DNA of 19,026 nt, taken from Limnoraphis robusta CS-951 (GTDB lineage Bacteria > Cyanobacteriota > Cyanobacteriia > Cyanobacteriales > Microcoleaceae). Both the position numbers and the translations under genes were made by a program. Numbering within the stretch: position 1 is the first letter of the stretch; each line of letters starts with the position of its first letter. The notes beneath the pieces were generated by a model. It made no database searches. It was not told the origin of the DNA and was given only the letters and a program-made list of their open reading frames with translations. Shown here in pieces: positions 1 through 9,892 of this stretch. The stretch spans positions 1 through 19,026 of the forward strand of contig NZ_LATL02000272.1 in the NCBI RefSeq assembly GCF_000972705.2. The letters are read 5' to 3'.

Positions 1-532
1 TTATAATATCTGATTGATCATAATGAACTTCAGAACGGGGTAAACTTACATGATCAATATAAACCGCGTTATTCTCTAAAAAAATACCATTATGTAAAAA
101 ACGATGTATTTGGCTATAATCGATGTCTTTTGATTTGCCTAAACGGGACACCATCGATAATATTTTTAATTCATCATAAAGATCCAAAAGTTTATCTAGT
201 ACATCTATTTTTGAGTAAAAAATATTTTCATTTCCCTCTGAATCAGTAAAATTATCAGCACCACGATTATCCGTAAAAGTACCATCCCGATCATTTAGTC
301 TGTTGGAAAAAACTTCCCTCTCCAAACAAATCTCTTTAAATCTCCTAAACAGCCTGTAAAACAAAAAGAATAAATCTCGTTTTTGATCAAAAGTATCGAG
401 GTTTTTTAGTGAAGGATCATTATAGTCAAATCCTTTAGGCAAATGAAAAACTAAATTCTCTCCTTCTTTTTGTATGCCAACAAAAGAATACTTTTCATTC
501 ACTTGTAAATCAAGCAACTTAAAATTAATCAT
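1..532 (-). CDS. Probable restriction subunit partner of the McrB-like GTPase (LlaJI/McrC type), 3' end outside window
   Basis: Reading the minus strand from the ATG at 532 gives 177 codons with no stop up to the window edge, so the C-terminus is missing. The start is preceded by a good ribosome binding site, GAGGAAAAG at 538-546, and lies 20 bases after the stop of the McrB-like gene, so the two are very likely co-transcribed. The protein begins MINFKLLDLQVNEKYSF and is rich in charged and aromatic residues. A segment near residues 150-170 (IDYSQIHRFLHNGIF, then a P-x-S-E-V-H-Y stretch) recalls the N-terminal part of LlaJI-type restriction subunits, but I rely on memory for this. In known systems of this kind the McrB-like subunit is a GTP-driven motor and the second gene carries the PD-(D/E)XK nuclease. 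The nuclease motif would lie outside the window, so nuclease function is inferred from gene order only. Confidence 0.6.
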   Translation of the reverse strand, partial: MINFKLLDLQVNEKYSFVGIQKEGENLVFHLPKGFDYNDPSLKNLDTFDQKRDLFFLFYRLFRRFKEICLEREVFSNRLNDRDGTFTDNRGADNFTDSEGNENIFYSKIDVLDKLLDLYDELKILSMVSRLGKSKDIDYSQIHRFLHNGIFLENNAVYIDHVSLPRSEVHYDQSDII

Positions 533-552
533 TGACTCTTTTCCTCGTCTTT

Positions 553-2016
553 TTAAAGTTCAGTCCATGAATCCTTGGGTACAATAGCAAAGACAAACAG
601 ATCGGCATTTGAGATAAAATCAGAGTATACTGATAATTTAATGTCTTTAGAATATTTTTTTGCTATCAACTCTTCCAACGGCTTCTTATCCCGTGAGAAA
701 ACACTATCCCAAAGATAAAACATAAGTTTATTTTTTATCTGGTCTGGAGTAATAATATTATTTTCGTCACCTTTTAAAAACCAAAACCCAATTTGTTTGC
801 CTTCTAGTTTCATTATTGATTTATGATTATTTTTGATAAACTCGTTGAGCTTTTCTAAAAACTTTGACCACTCCAGGGTGAGAATTTTTTCGTCGGTCTC
901 CCATTGAATTTTTATAGGCTGGACACCTTCTATCTCATAGTTAATATCAATATATTCCCAGTCCCAGCGTCTTTTAAATGCACTGTCCATATAATAAATA
1001 GACTCATCAGAAGTATTTATAGTGCAAATGATAGATAAATTTTTCGGAATAGATATTTTATTGTTTTTAAGACATTCTAAAACCCGTTTGGCATCGAGGT
1101 TATTCTCAAAAATTTTTCGGTAATAATCATAGTAATAGTCTATATGATCCCAGCATTTCCGAGATTCTGATCGAATCAGAATGCCTTCAGATGACATACG
1201 AACATCATAACCCATCGATTGGAAAATGCCTAAAGTTTCTTGTTCGGATATATCAATTTCATAAGCAGACCAATGATCGTTACTACGATCTAACAACTGA
1301 AAAACAGATCCCAAGATTGCAGCAGCATTTCCCCTGTTTAATTCATCTATTATTAATAAAGCATTTTTATTGGTCAGCCTCAAGATTTCCCTATACGCTA
1401 TTCCGAGTGCTTTCTGAAAATGACCGGGAAAAAACTTATAAATAACTTGGTTATTTTCGGCAGTCTGTGGGATTAGTTTCCCCATAAAATCAAAATAAGT
1501 GTATTCTGGATGAAATACTACCTGAACTGTATTCTCAAGAAACTTGCTGTCGAACTGTTCTTTGATTCGTAAGTTTGACTTAGCAATTTCACGAACTTTG
1601 AAGCTTTTCCCAGTACCGGGACTACCAAATAGAACTTTTTGAATGGGTTGATATTTTTTTAGATCATTTTGAAACTTCTTTAGCAATGTCGTGGGATCAA
1701 AACCCAAACCAGATTCACTTACAGATTTTGTTGTGTCTCCATAAAAACAATTTTCTAACGAATCATTTGAAAGAGTAGGCAACTTTGATAGTTTTAGATC
1801 GAAAGATTTGTTTTCAGAGTACGGATCAATTTCTAAACAAATACCGTCATTAAAAATAACTTTTGTTTCTAAAACAGGACTTTCAATAACATTTACCACC
1901 TCTATACCAAAACGGTTCATGTCATATCTTATATCAAAATCGATATCAAGATAGTTTAAAATAACAGAGATATAAGTATCAATATTAACTATTTGTCCCT
2001 TTTTGCTTAAGTCCAT
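553..2016 (-). CDS. mcrB: McrB-like AAA+ GTPase of a restriction system
   Basis: A 487-residue protein with an N-terminal region of about 120 residues that I do not recognise (probably target recognition or assembly), followed by a McrB-type AAA+ module. Visible motifs are the P-loop GSPGTGKS (131-138), Walker B LLIIDELNRGN (220-230), the McrB-type signature TINTSDES (332-339), where McrB proteins have MNTADRS, and the FKRRWDW arginine-finger region (347-353). A segment of about 80 residues between Walker B and the signature is longer than usual. The family uses GTP hydrolysis to drive translocation in modification-dependent (McrBC) or site-specific (LlaJI) restriction. The partner gene follows after 20 bases. 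The region is visibly more AT-rich than the genes to its right, which suggests horizontal acquisition. No clear ribosome binding site precedes the ATG at 2016. No methyltransferase gene is in view, so McrBC-like and LlaJI-like modes cannot be told apart here. Confidence 0.85.
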   Translation of the reverse strand: MDLSKKGQIVNIDTYISVILNYLDIDFDIRYDMNRFGIEVVNVIESPVLETKVIFNDGICLEIDPYSENKSFDLKLSKLPTLSNDSLENCFYGDTTKSVSESGLGFDPTTLLKKFQNDLKKYQPIQKVLFGSPGTGKSFKVREIAKSNLRIKEQFDSKFLENTVQVVFHPEYTYFDFMGKLIPQTAENNQVIYKFFPGHFQKALGIAYREILRLTNKNALLIIDELNRGNAAAILGSVFQLLDRSNDHWSAYEIDISEQETLGIFQSMGYDVRMSSEGILIRSESRKCWDHIDYYYDYYRKIFENNLDAKRVLECLKNNKISIPKNLSIICTINTSDESIYYMDSAFKRRWDWEYIDINYEIEGVQPIKIQWETDEKILTLEWSKFLEKLNEFIKNNHKSIMKLEGKQIGFWFLKGDENNIITPDQIKNKLMFYLWDSVFSRDKKPLEELIAKKYSKDIKLSVYSDFISNADLFVFAIVPKDSWTEL

Positions 2017-3669
<1,653 letters not shown>

Positions 3670-3710
3670 GATGTTGTCAAAGATTGAGATAGCCTAGAGA
3701 GAGGCATTCA

Positions 3711-4130
3711 TTGAAATCTAAACTCCAGATGAACACTCGTCGCACCCGTAGCCAAGAGGTTATTTTAGATCAACTCAAAACCCAAAAGCGATCCGTTTCC
3801 GCCCAGGAACTTTACGCCGAGTTACGCAAAACTCAGCACAAAATGGGGTTAGCTACCGTTTATCGGGCGCTAGATACCTTGAAACGGGAAGGTTTAGTTC
3901 ATGTGCGAACCCTACCCACAGGTGAGTCCGTCTATAGTTGTGTTCAACAAGACGAACATCACCTGACTTGTGTTGAATGTGGGCAATCTATTCCTCTGAA
4001 TGAATGCCCGGTACATCATCTTGAAAGTTTATTACAACAGTCTCATAATTTCAAGATTTACTATCATACTTTGGAGTTTTTTGGGTTGTGTGAACGCTGT
4101 TGTCATTCGGAAAAAATGGAGAAGTCCTAA
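3711..4130 (+). CDS. zur: Fur-family regulator, Zur-like (zinc uptake regulator, FurB type)
   Basis: A 139-residue Fur-family repressor. The N-terminal winged helix contains the family hallmark GLATVYRALDTLKREGLV (46-63). The dimerisation domain carries two CxxC pairs, C87/C90 and C127/C130, expected to hold the structural zinc, plus a histidine-rich DEHH (81-84) and a CPVHH (99-103) that fit the regulatory zinc site. The RTRSQEVIL start and the EFFGLCERC end match what I recall of cyanobacterial FurB/Zur rather than Fur or PerR. The TTG at 3711 is preceded by GAGAGAGG (3697-3704) at good spacing. An ATG at 3729 would give MNTRRTRSQ and agrees better with homologue length but has no ribosome binding site, so the true start is uncertain by six codons. 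It ends 2 bases before the convergent dehydrogenase gene. No Zur box was recognised nearby. Confidence 0.85.
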   Translation: MKSKLQMNTRRTRSQEVILDQLKTQKRSVSAQELYAELRKTQHKMGLATVYRALDTLKREGLVHVRTLPTGESVYSCVQQDEHHLTCVECGQSIPLNECPVHHLESLLQQSHNFKIYYHTLEFFGLCERCCHSEKMEKS

Positions 4131-4132
4131 TT

Positions 4133-5665
4133 TTATCCGGGTCGTCCTAAAGTGGTAATATAAATCACAGCCTCATCGGTGGGAATTCCCAAGACTTCAT
4201 TGACTTTATCATCGAAAAAGCCACCGATACCACTCACCCCTAACCGCAGATAAATGGCGGCTAAGTTCAAGCGTTGACCTAAATGACCTGCATCCATGTG
4301 AAGATAGCGGTAAGCGCGATCGCCATATTTAGCAACAGCTTTTTTCAAGTCAGCCGTGTGAAACAACACAACCCCCGCATCCCGTCCGAGTTCTTGTCCT
4401 AAACAGAGATAATGGAGTTCTCGGCGAAAATTCTTAAAGCGAATTTGCCGCAATTCTTGGGCAAGGGGTGCATAATAATAACATCCTTCTTCTAAACCGT
4501 TGACTCCTGAAACAGCAAGAAACGTCTCAATTAAACCTAAATCAAAAAAATCGGGAGAACCATTCAATCCTTGATTGATATAGTGATGGGGTTGGTAGGT
4601 AAAATCTAATAATGCCAAGAGTTCTTCTAATTTTAAATCACCCCCGCTATAACTGCGAGTTGAACGGCGTTTAAGAATCGTTTGATCTAATCCTTGGCAA
4701 TTTTTCCCCCAATCTATTGAAGTTATAACGGTCGAGACTTTTGTACAAAACGGAAAATTGTATTTGTCTTCAATCTCTTCATTAATGGGGGTTTGAGTCC
4801 ATCCTTGAGTTCCCGAGGTATCTGAGTCTAACTTCGTAGCATTATGCAGATAGGCTAACAGTTCACCCTCCGCAAGTTCAGGATAGTCCGTTTGGGTTTT
4901 AGAAGGTAAAGCCGTGCGTGTCGAGGGTAAATTTTGGTCAATTTCTAATAAATCCGCTAAAGCAATAACCGTAATGGCTCCTTCTCGGCTAGAATCTAAA
5001 TACATCATCTGATTGAGTGGTTCATCAGCAAATCCGCCAATCAAATGGGGTCGATAATCATTCAGGGTACTGGCTAACTCAATATTACCGAGTAAATGAC
5101 CTGTATCAAGAAAAATGCGACGATAGGCGCGATCTTGATACCGCCAAGCCGAACGATAAAATACAGCAGTAATGGCGATCGCTAAATGGGTATTTTCTAA
5201 AGCCGGATGCCAAAAACAAGCGGTTTGCAAATCTTGCCAAACTTGAGTATCCCAGAATTGAATTAATGAATGGGTTATAGGTTGATAATTATAAAGTCCT
5301 GGCGGTAAAAAAGTAGTCCCCCTGGAAATCATGTAAACCTCAGCCGGATACAGTCCCCCCGCAGAGGGTGAACTTCTCAGATAGTGAAACCCCTGCATGG
5401 TTGAGAGTTTCGCCGTTAAACCGTAGCTGTGCAGCAACAGGTGAGACAAACGTTGAGCTTCTTTCAGCTTGGGATCTTCTGATAAGGGTTCTGAGGTATC
5501 CCGAAGGTGGGGTCTGAGATCAAAGGTTTGGCCAATTTTATACTCTTTAAAAGGAGTGGGTTGTTGTTCCCAGTCGAGTTGCTGGCTTTTAGACGCAATG
5601 GTTTCTGGGTGGTATTTGGTTCGCTCGTGAAAGTGTTGAGCAATAGAGACTGGAGTTTCTGGCAT
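4133..5665 (-). CDS. SagB/ThcOx-family flavin-dependent dehydrogenase, tandem nitroreductase domains
   Basis: A 510-residue protein with two nitroreductase-fold halves. The N-terminal half has RSSPSAGGLYPAEVY (97-111) and GLYNYQP, and the C-terminal half has RRSTRSYSG (334-342), HMDAGHLGQRLNLAA (456-470) and GIGGFFDD (479-486). These are characteristic of the SagB/ThcOx family, FMN enzymes that oxidise azolines to azoles in peptide natural products. The double-domain form is common as a stand-alone gene in cyanobacteria, where its substrate is unknown. No precursor peptide, cyclodehydratase or YcaO gene is present in this window, so a peptide-modifying role is not supported. I prefer the ATG at 5665 (MPETPVSIAQ) over the upstream TTG at 5674, because neither has a ribosome binding site and homologues begin near MPE. 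Two HIP1 octamers lie within the gene. Confidence 0.88.
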   Translation of the reverse strand: MPETPVSIAQHFHERTKYHPETIASKSQQLDWEQQPTPFKEYKIGQTFDLRPHLRDTSEPLSEDPKLKEAQRLSHLLLHSYGLTAKLSTMQGFHYLRSSPSAGGLYPAEVYMISRGTTFLPPGLYNYQPITHSLIQFWDTQVWQDLQTACFWHPALENTHLAIAITAVFYRSAWRYQDRAYRRIFLDTGHLLGNIELASTLNDYRPHLIGGFADEPLNQMMYLDSSREGAITVIALADLLEIDQNLPSTRTALPSKTQTDYPELAEGELLAYLHNATKLDSDTSGTQGWTQTPINEEIEDKYNFPFCTKVSTVITSIDWGKNCQGLDQTILKRRSTRSYSGGDLKLEELLALLDFTYQPHHYINQGLNGSPDFFDLGLIETFLAVSGVNGLEEGCYYYAPLAQELRQIRFKNFRRELHYLCLGQELGRDAGVVLFHTADLKKAVAKYGDRAYRYLHMDAGHLGQRLNLAAIYLRLGVSGIGGFFDDKVNEVLGIPTDEAVIYITTLGRPG

Positions 5666-5800
5666 AGGAGTCAACTGAACGCAACGTCAAGGACGAGAGA
5701 TGGAAATGGGAATGATCTGATTTTAAAAGGGTTTCTTCTCTAGTCTAAACTCCGGGGCAGATTTGTGATGATAACTGCGTAACAGTGACCAGCTTTTACA

Positions 5801-5843
5801 GTTATCAGTTATCAGTTATCAGTTATCAGTTATCAGTTATCAG
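5801..5843. repeat. GTTATCA heptamer array, six perfect copies
   Basis: GTTATCA is repeated six times without error from 5801 to 5842, followed by one more G. Further single copies occur at 5911 and 5934. This is a short tandemly repeated repetitive (STRR) type sequence, a class common in cyanobacterial intergenic DNA and prone to copy-number change. Confidence 0.95.
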
Positions 5844-5939
5844 CGCGAAGTGCGATCTTGGGGTTACGCCTGCGTGGAGCAACTTCGTAAGAGAGTTACC
5901 AGTTTTTACAGTTATCAGTTACCAGTTTTTACAGTTATC

Positions 5940-6016
5940 ACTGGTCACTGTAAACTGTTCACTGTAAACTGTTCACTGTAAACTGGTCACTGGTCACTGG
6001 TCACTGGTCACTGTTA
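5940..6016. repeat. ACTGNNN heptamer array, eleven units in register
   Basis: Eleven consecutive 7-base units begin with ACTG: variants ACTGGTC, ACTGTAA and ACTGTTC, with ACTGTTA as the last. Units two to six alternate ACTGTAA and ACTGTTC, so there is a 14-base higher-order period before four uniform ACTGGTC units. The last unit contains the stop codon of the neighbouring minus-strand gene. Confidence 0.92.
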
Positions 6017-6796
6017 ACGTAACGGCCACCAAGAGACTTTATCTCGGGTAGCGCCGTAGACTTCTTTTAAGCCTTCTGCATTGAGAACGTGTATCATATC
6101 CCCAGATTCATCATTAGATTTTCCAGACTCAATCAATTTCACCTTTTGCATTCCCTTCAACACTTGCTCAACGGTGCGGTGATTGAGTTGACAGGCGTGA
6201 GAAATGACATCAATGGGTAGGTCAAAGTTGTACACCCCGTTAGAGTCGGGTTGGCTTCCTAACGCCCGTTCTTGATAGATGAGCGCTCGTAAGAGTGTAG
6301 CGACGGCTTGCGGGGGGTAAGAACTGCAATTGAGGAGATGATAGATAAATTTTTCTCGCAGTTCAAATAGGATTTCATAGCGATCGCGTATCAGTTCGCT
6401 GTCATTATAGATCGCTTGCAAGGTTTCCAACGGAAATTTAATCACATCTGTGGTTTTGTAGGCTTCTACCAAACTGGGAAAAGCCCGTCCGACTCGTCCG
6501 TAACTAAAGGGTAGGTTTCGCATCCCAAAACAACCGCCAGGGTAAGTAATGGAAATCACCCGGTTTAACGGGGTGCTACGGGTAATGACAAAACCACTCT
6601 CCAAAATTAAGTACAGCACATCTCCAGAGACATTGGGGCGAAAAGCCGTATAAACGGGGCGGTTCGAGTACAGCTTATCCATTGTCAGGTCTTTGGGGAG
6701 ATAGTTGGCTAACCAGTCTGTATCGAGTTCTCGAAACAGATAGTTATATTTAATCAACCGTTCAGCCAGACTGGGTTCTGACTTCTTTGCTGCCAT
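6014..6796 (-). CDS. Crp/Fnr-family transcriptional regulator, possible sulfur regulator (CysR-like)
   Basis: A 260-residue protein. Residues of about 48-140 form a cyclic-nucleotide-binding-like beta barrel (VYTAFRP, GDVLYLILESGFVI, YPGGCFGM), followed by a long helix (134-160) and a winged helix with recognition region LPIDVISHACQLNHRTVEQVLKGMQK (about 193-218). The cyclic nucleotide phosphate-binding pattern of Crp (RGE-x-A-x-L) is not evident, so cAMP binding is doubtful. It is divergent from the sulfate transporter operon across 186 bases. In Synechococcus a Crp-type protein, CysR, lies within the sulfate permease cluster and is needed for sulfur-starvation responses, so a sulfur role is a reasonable inference, not shown by sequence. 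It is longer than CysR as I remember it, by an N-terminal extension of roughly 40 residues. The start at 6796 (MAAKKSEPS) has no obvious ribosome binding site. The stop lies in a repeat. Confidence 0.8.
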   Translation of the reverse strand: MAAKKSEPSLAERLIKYNYLFRELDTDWLANYLPKDLTMDKLYSNRPVYTAFRPNVSGDVLYLILESGFVITRSTPLNRVISITYPGGCFGMRNLPFSYGRVGRAFPSLVEAYKTTDVIKFPLETLQAIYNDSELIRDRYEILFELREKFIYHLLNCSSYPPQAVATLLRALIYQERALGSQPDSNGVYNFDLPIDVISHACQLNHRTVEQVLKGMQKVKLIESGKSNDESGDMIHVLNAEGLKEVYGATRDKVSWWPLR

Positions 6797-6901
6797 AGCC
6801 GCAAGCCTTGAGTGTAAGTGTGTCTTATCTGTTATGGAACCTTACTTCCGCCACAATGTAAAGCTTTTGCAAATTGTATTTAAAATGTATTGAATTTTAT
6901 T

Positions 6902-6929
6902 TTGACTACAGATATGATTAATTTAAGAT
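6902..6929 (+). promoter_or_regulatory. Candidate promoter for the sulfate transporter operon
   Basis: TTGACT (6902-6907) and TAAGAT (6924-6929) are separated by 16 bases in an AT-rich stretch, about 53 bases before the sbpA start. The match to a sigma-70 promoter is 5/6 and 4/6. No clear Crp-type operator (TGTGA-N6-TCACA) is visible in the divergent region 6797-6982. Confidence 0.35.
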
Positions 6930-6982
6930 AAAAGCAAAAATCAAGCTCAATCTAAAAACAACACAATTCCAGGAGAATCAAA

Positions 6983-8029
6983 ATGAATCCTTCGCCCCTA
7001 TCCCGTATCGGACTATTGCTATCAGCAGCTGCCCTCAGCAGTGTATTAGCCGCTTGCTCATCCGGCGATAGCGCTCAACAACAAGGCGAGAAAAGACTGA
7101 CCCTCGTCTCCTATGCTGTGACCCAAAGTGCTTACGAAAAAATCATTCCCCAGTTCGTTGCCGAGTGGGAAGCCAAAACAGGCGAAAAGGTTGTCTTTGA
7201 CCAAAGCTATGGCGGTTCAGGTTCTCAAGCCCGAGCGGTGATTGATGGTTTAAACGCGGATGTAGTGGCGTTAGCGCTCGCCCTCGATACCCAAAAAATT
7301 GAAGAAGCTGGACTCATCGAACCGGGTTGGGAACAGGAACTCCCGAATGACTCTATCGTTCACAAGTCCGTTGTTGCTTTCGTACTTCGGGATCAAAATA
7401 TTAACGTCAAAACTTGGGCAGACTTAGCCCGTGATGATGTTTCATTAATTACTGCAAACCCAAAAACTTCGGGGGGTGCGAGATGGAATTTTATGGCGTT
7501 TTGGGGGGTAATTACCCAAGCAGGCGGTAGCGAACAACAAGCCCAAGACTTCGTGCAGAAAGTCTATCAACGGGTTCCGGTTCTTCCCCGAGATGCGAGG
7601 GCGGCGAGTGATGTTTTCTATAAACAAGGTCAAGGCGATGTGCTAATTAACTACGAAAATGAAGTGATTTTAGCGGCACAAAAAGGTGATTCTCAACCTT
7701 ACATTGTTCCCACAGATTACAACATTTCGATTGATAACCCGGTCGCCGTTGTTGATGCAAATGTCGATAAAAAAGGAACCCGAGAAGTCGCTGAAGCTTT
7801 TGTTCAATATTTGTATACTCCCCAAGCCCAACGAGAATTTGCGAAAGTCGGTTTTCGTCCCGTTGACGCTCAAATTGAAGCCGAATTTGCCGCTCAATAT
7901 CCCAAAATTAAAAACCTATTTACCGCCAAAGATTTAGGCGGTTGGAATGCTGTACAAACCCAATTTTTTGCGGATGGTGCAATTTTTGATAATATTCAAG
8001 CCCAAATTGCTCAATCTCCCAGAAATTAG
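6983..8029 (+). CDS. sbpA: Sulfate-binding lipoprotein of ABC transporter
   Basis: A 348-residue extracytoplasmic sulfate/thiosulfate-binding protein. It has a lipoprotein signal peptide with a hydrophobic core (9-21) and lipobox LAAC, so the mature protein should start at Cys25 and be membrane-anchored. Family signatures are [12 protein letters not shown] (75-86) and [17 protein letters not shown] (159-175), both lining the sulfate pocket in homologues. The ATG at 6983 has AGGAG at 6971-6975. It heads the operon sbpA-cysT-cysW-cysA, with 44 bases to the next start. Sulfate uptake feeds assimilation to cysteine, and expression is expected to rise when sulfate is scarce (known for cyanobacteria, not visible here). 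Confidence 0.95.
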   Translation: MNPSPLSRIGLLLSAAALSSVLAACSSGDSAQQQGEKRLTLVSYAVTQSAYEKIIPQFVAEWEAKTGEKVVFDQSYGGSGSQARAVIDGLNADVVALALALDTQKIEEAGLIEPGWEQELPNDSIVHKSVVAFVLRDQNINVKTWADLARDDVSLITANPKTSGGARWNFMAFWGVITQAGGSEQQAQDFVQKVYQRVPVLPRDARAASDVFYKQGQGDVLINYENEVILAAQKGDSQPYIVPTDYNISIDNPVAVVDANVDKKGTREVAEAFVQYLYTPQAQREFAKVGFRPVDAQIEAEFAAQYPKIKNLFTAKDLGGWNAVQTQFFADGAIFDNIQAQIAQSPRN

Positions 8030-8073
8030 AAATTAACCCGGTTGTCTTCACTCAACAAACGCATAATTTGATT

Positions 8074-8937
8074 ATGACTTCTTCAACTGCCTCCCCACCC
8101 AATTTATTTAGCCGCATTGTTTACCCTAACTTAGAGCGAATTTCTTTGCCTTGGACGGTAACAATTCTATCTTTAGTCTTGCTGTTATTGTTACCGATTA
8201 CAGCATTACTGAGCAAATCTTTTTCGATTGGATTTAGTGAGTTTTGGCGCATTGCAACGACACCTGTTGCGATGTCGGCTTATAACGTTACTTTCCTGAC
8301 TGCTTTATTCGCTGGTTCAATTAATGGTGTGATGGGAACGTTAGTGGCTTGGGTCTTAGTTCGTTACGATTTTCCTGGTAAAAAAATCGTTGATGCGGCG
8401 GTAGATTTACCCTTTGCACTCCCAACATCTGTAGCGGGTTTAGTGTTAGCAACCCTTTACGGGCCACAAGGTTGGATCGGACAATTTTTTGCTCCTTTTG
8501 GGATTAAAATTGCCTTCACTCGTTTAGGGGTATTTGTGGCGATGATGTTTATTTCTTTACCGTTTGTTGTGAGAACGTTACAACCTGTTTTGCAAGAGAT
8601 GGAACCGGAAATTGAACAAGCAGCCTGGAGTTTAGGGGCAACGCCTTTGCAAACTTTTACTCGCGTATTATTGCCGCCTTTAATCCCTTCAATTTTAACC
8701 GGAGTTGCCTTGGGATTTGCTCGGGCTGTCGGTGAATATGGTTCTGTTGTGATTGTTTCTTCTGCGATTCCGTTTAAAGATTTAATTGCACCTGTGCTAA
8801 TTTTTCAACGCTTAGAACAGTTCGATTATGAAGGAGCGGCTGTGATTGGAACGGTATTGTTACTGGTTTCATTAGTGATGTTATTTGCTATCAATAGTTT
8901 ACAACGATGGGGGCAACGTTACGCAATTAAATCATAA
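8074..8937 (+). CDS. cysT: Sulfate ABC transporter permease CysT (CysU)
   Basis: A 287-residue inner-membrane permease with six expected transmembrane segments, beginning with a strongly hydrophobic helix at about 27-47. The conserved [19 protein letters not shown] (113-131) and the EAA coupling loop [21 protein letters not shown] (181-201, contacts CysA) are typical of CysT/ModB-type permeases. It pairs with CysW to form the channel. I chose the ATG at 8074 (MTSSTASPP) over an in-frame TTG at 8068, because neither has a good ribosome binding site and ATG is the better default. It lies between sbpA and cysW in one operon. Confidence 0.94.
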   Translation: MTSSTASPPNLFSRIVYPNLERISLPWTVTILSLVLLLLLPITALLSKSFSIGFSEFWRIATTPVAMSAYNVTFLTALFAGSINGVMGTLVAWVLVRYDFPGKKIVDAAVDLPFALPTSVAGLVLATLYGPQGWIGQFFAPFGIKIAFTRLGVFVAMMFISLPFVVRTLQPVLQEMEPEIEQAAWSLGATPLQTFTRVLLPPLIPSILTGVALGFARAVGEYGSVVIVSSAIPFKDLIAPVLIFQRLEQFDYEGAAVIGTVLLLVSLVMLFAINSLQRWGQRYAIKS

Positions 8938-8988
8938 ATTTTCAATGATTTAAGCGGTTAATTTTTTCTCAATAACACACAGGAAATT

Positions 8989-9843
8989 ATGCTGAATCTA
9001 GTCAAAACAGAGACTTACCCCATTCAAAGTATCCGTAAAATCCCGATACAAGCGGTATTAATTGCCATTGCATTAGTCTATTTAGCACTCATCTTGTTTA
9101 TTCCTGCTGTTGCCGTTTTTTATGAAGCGTTTCATAAGGGAATTGGTCAGTTTCTTACGGCTGCAAGTGGTCGAGAATTTATCCATGCAGCACAAATGAC
9201 GCTGATTATTGCAGCAATCGTTGTTCCCTTCTGTACTATATTTGGAACTTGTGCCGCTTTGGTATTAGCTAGAAACAACTTTCCGGGACGAACGCTATTA
9301 ATTAGTATCCTTGATTTACCCTTCGCAATTTCTCCCGTTGTTGCTGGATTAATGATTGTTTTGTTGTATGGAAGTAACGGTTGGTTTGCTCCTGTACTCA
9401 AGGCATTAAACATTCAAGTCTTGTTTTCACTACCCGGAATGGTGATGGCTACATTATTTGTAACTTTGCCCTTTGTCGCCCGAGAAGTGCTTCCGGTTTT
9501 AGAAGAAATCGGCACTGAACAAGAAGAAGCAGCCCACACTTTAGGCGCTAATGAATGGCAAACATTCTGGCGAGTTACCCTTCCGAATATTAAATGGGGA
9601 TTACTGTATGGTGTGTTGTTAACAAATGCCCGAGCGATGGGTGAATTTGGTGCGGTTGCTGTGGTTTCTGGCTTGATTTCTGGTCGCACATTAACGTTAC
9701 CTTCTTTTGTCGAACAAGCCCACAAAAATTATCAAGATGAAGCCGCATTTGGTGCCGCAGCCGTTTTAGCCCTCTTAGCAGCAGTAACATTAGTTCTGAA
9801 AGAGATTTTAGAACGTCGTACAGCTCGGAAAATGAGTGCATAG
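8989..9843 (+). CDS. cysW: Sulfate ABC transporter permease CysW
   Basis: A 284-residue permease, partner of CysT. It has a hydrophobic first helix (about 22-44), the conserved DLPFAISPVVAGLMIVLLYG (109-128) and the EAA loop EQEEAAHTLGANEWQTFWR (177-195), followed by RAMGEFGAVAVVSG (215-228), which is typical of CysW. The ATG at 8989 follows AGGAAA (8981-8986). It starts 51 bases after cysT and ends 49 bases before cysA, with no terminator in either gap, so the four genes are one transcription unit. Confidence 0.95.
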   Translation: MLNLVKTETYPIQSIRKIPIQAVLIAIALVYLALILFIPAVAVFYEAFHKGIGQFLTAASGREFIHAAQMTLIIAAIVVPFCTIFGTCAALVLARNNFPGRTLLISILDLPFAISPVVAGLMIVLLYGSNGWFAPVLKALNIQVLFSLPGMVMATLFVTLPFVAREVLPVLEEIGTEQEEAAHTLGANEWQTFWRVTLPNIKWGLLYGVLLTNARAMGEFGAVAVVSGLISGRTLTLPSFVEQAHKNYQDEAAFGAAAVLALLAAVTLVLKEILERRTARKMSA

Positions 9844-9879
9844 AAATTTCGATTCTGATCCTAAATCTGTTCTTTAATT

Positions 9880-9885
9880 GGAGGA
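9880..9885 (+). promoter_or_regulatory. Ribosome binding site of cysA
   Basis: GGAGGA lies 7 bases before the ATG at 9893. It overlaps the in-frame TTG at 9878, which rules out that upstream codon as the start. Confidence 0.85.
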
Positions 9886-9892
9886 AAAAGCG

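Larger units (their letters stand above)
5780..6016. repeat. Heptamer-rich repeat patch bounded by a 13-base inverted repeat
   Basis: The patch starts with TAACAGTGACCAG (5780-5792) and ends with its exact reverse complement CTGGTCACTGTTA (6004-6016). Inside are two heptamer arrays, a short inverted pair around GCGAAGT/ACTTCGT, and scattered copies of the same heptamers. The stop codon of the Crp-type gene (6014-6016) is part of the right inverted repeat. The arrangement resembles cyanobacterial STRR-type repeats, possibly within a small inverted-repeat element. No gene is credible here. Together with 5666-5779 it fills the space between the dehydrogenase and the regulator. Confidence 0.75.

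Noticed and set aside
5801..6016. CRISPR array
   Set aside because: The repeats are 7-base direct tandem units without spacers, and no cas genes are present.
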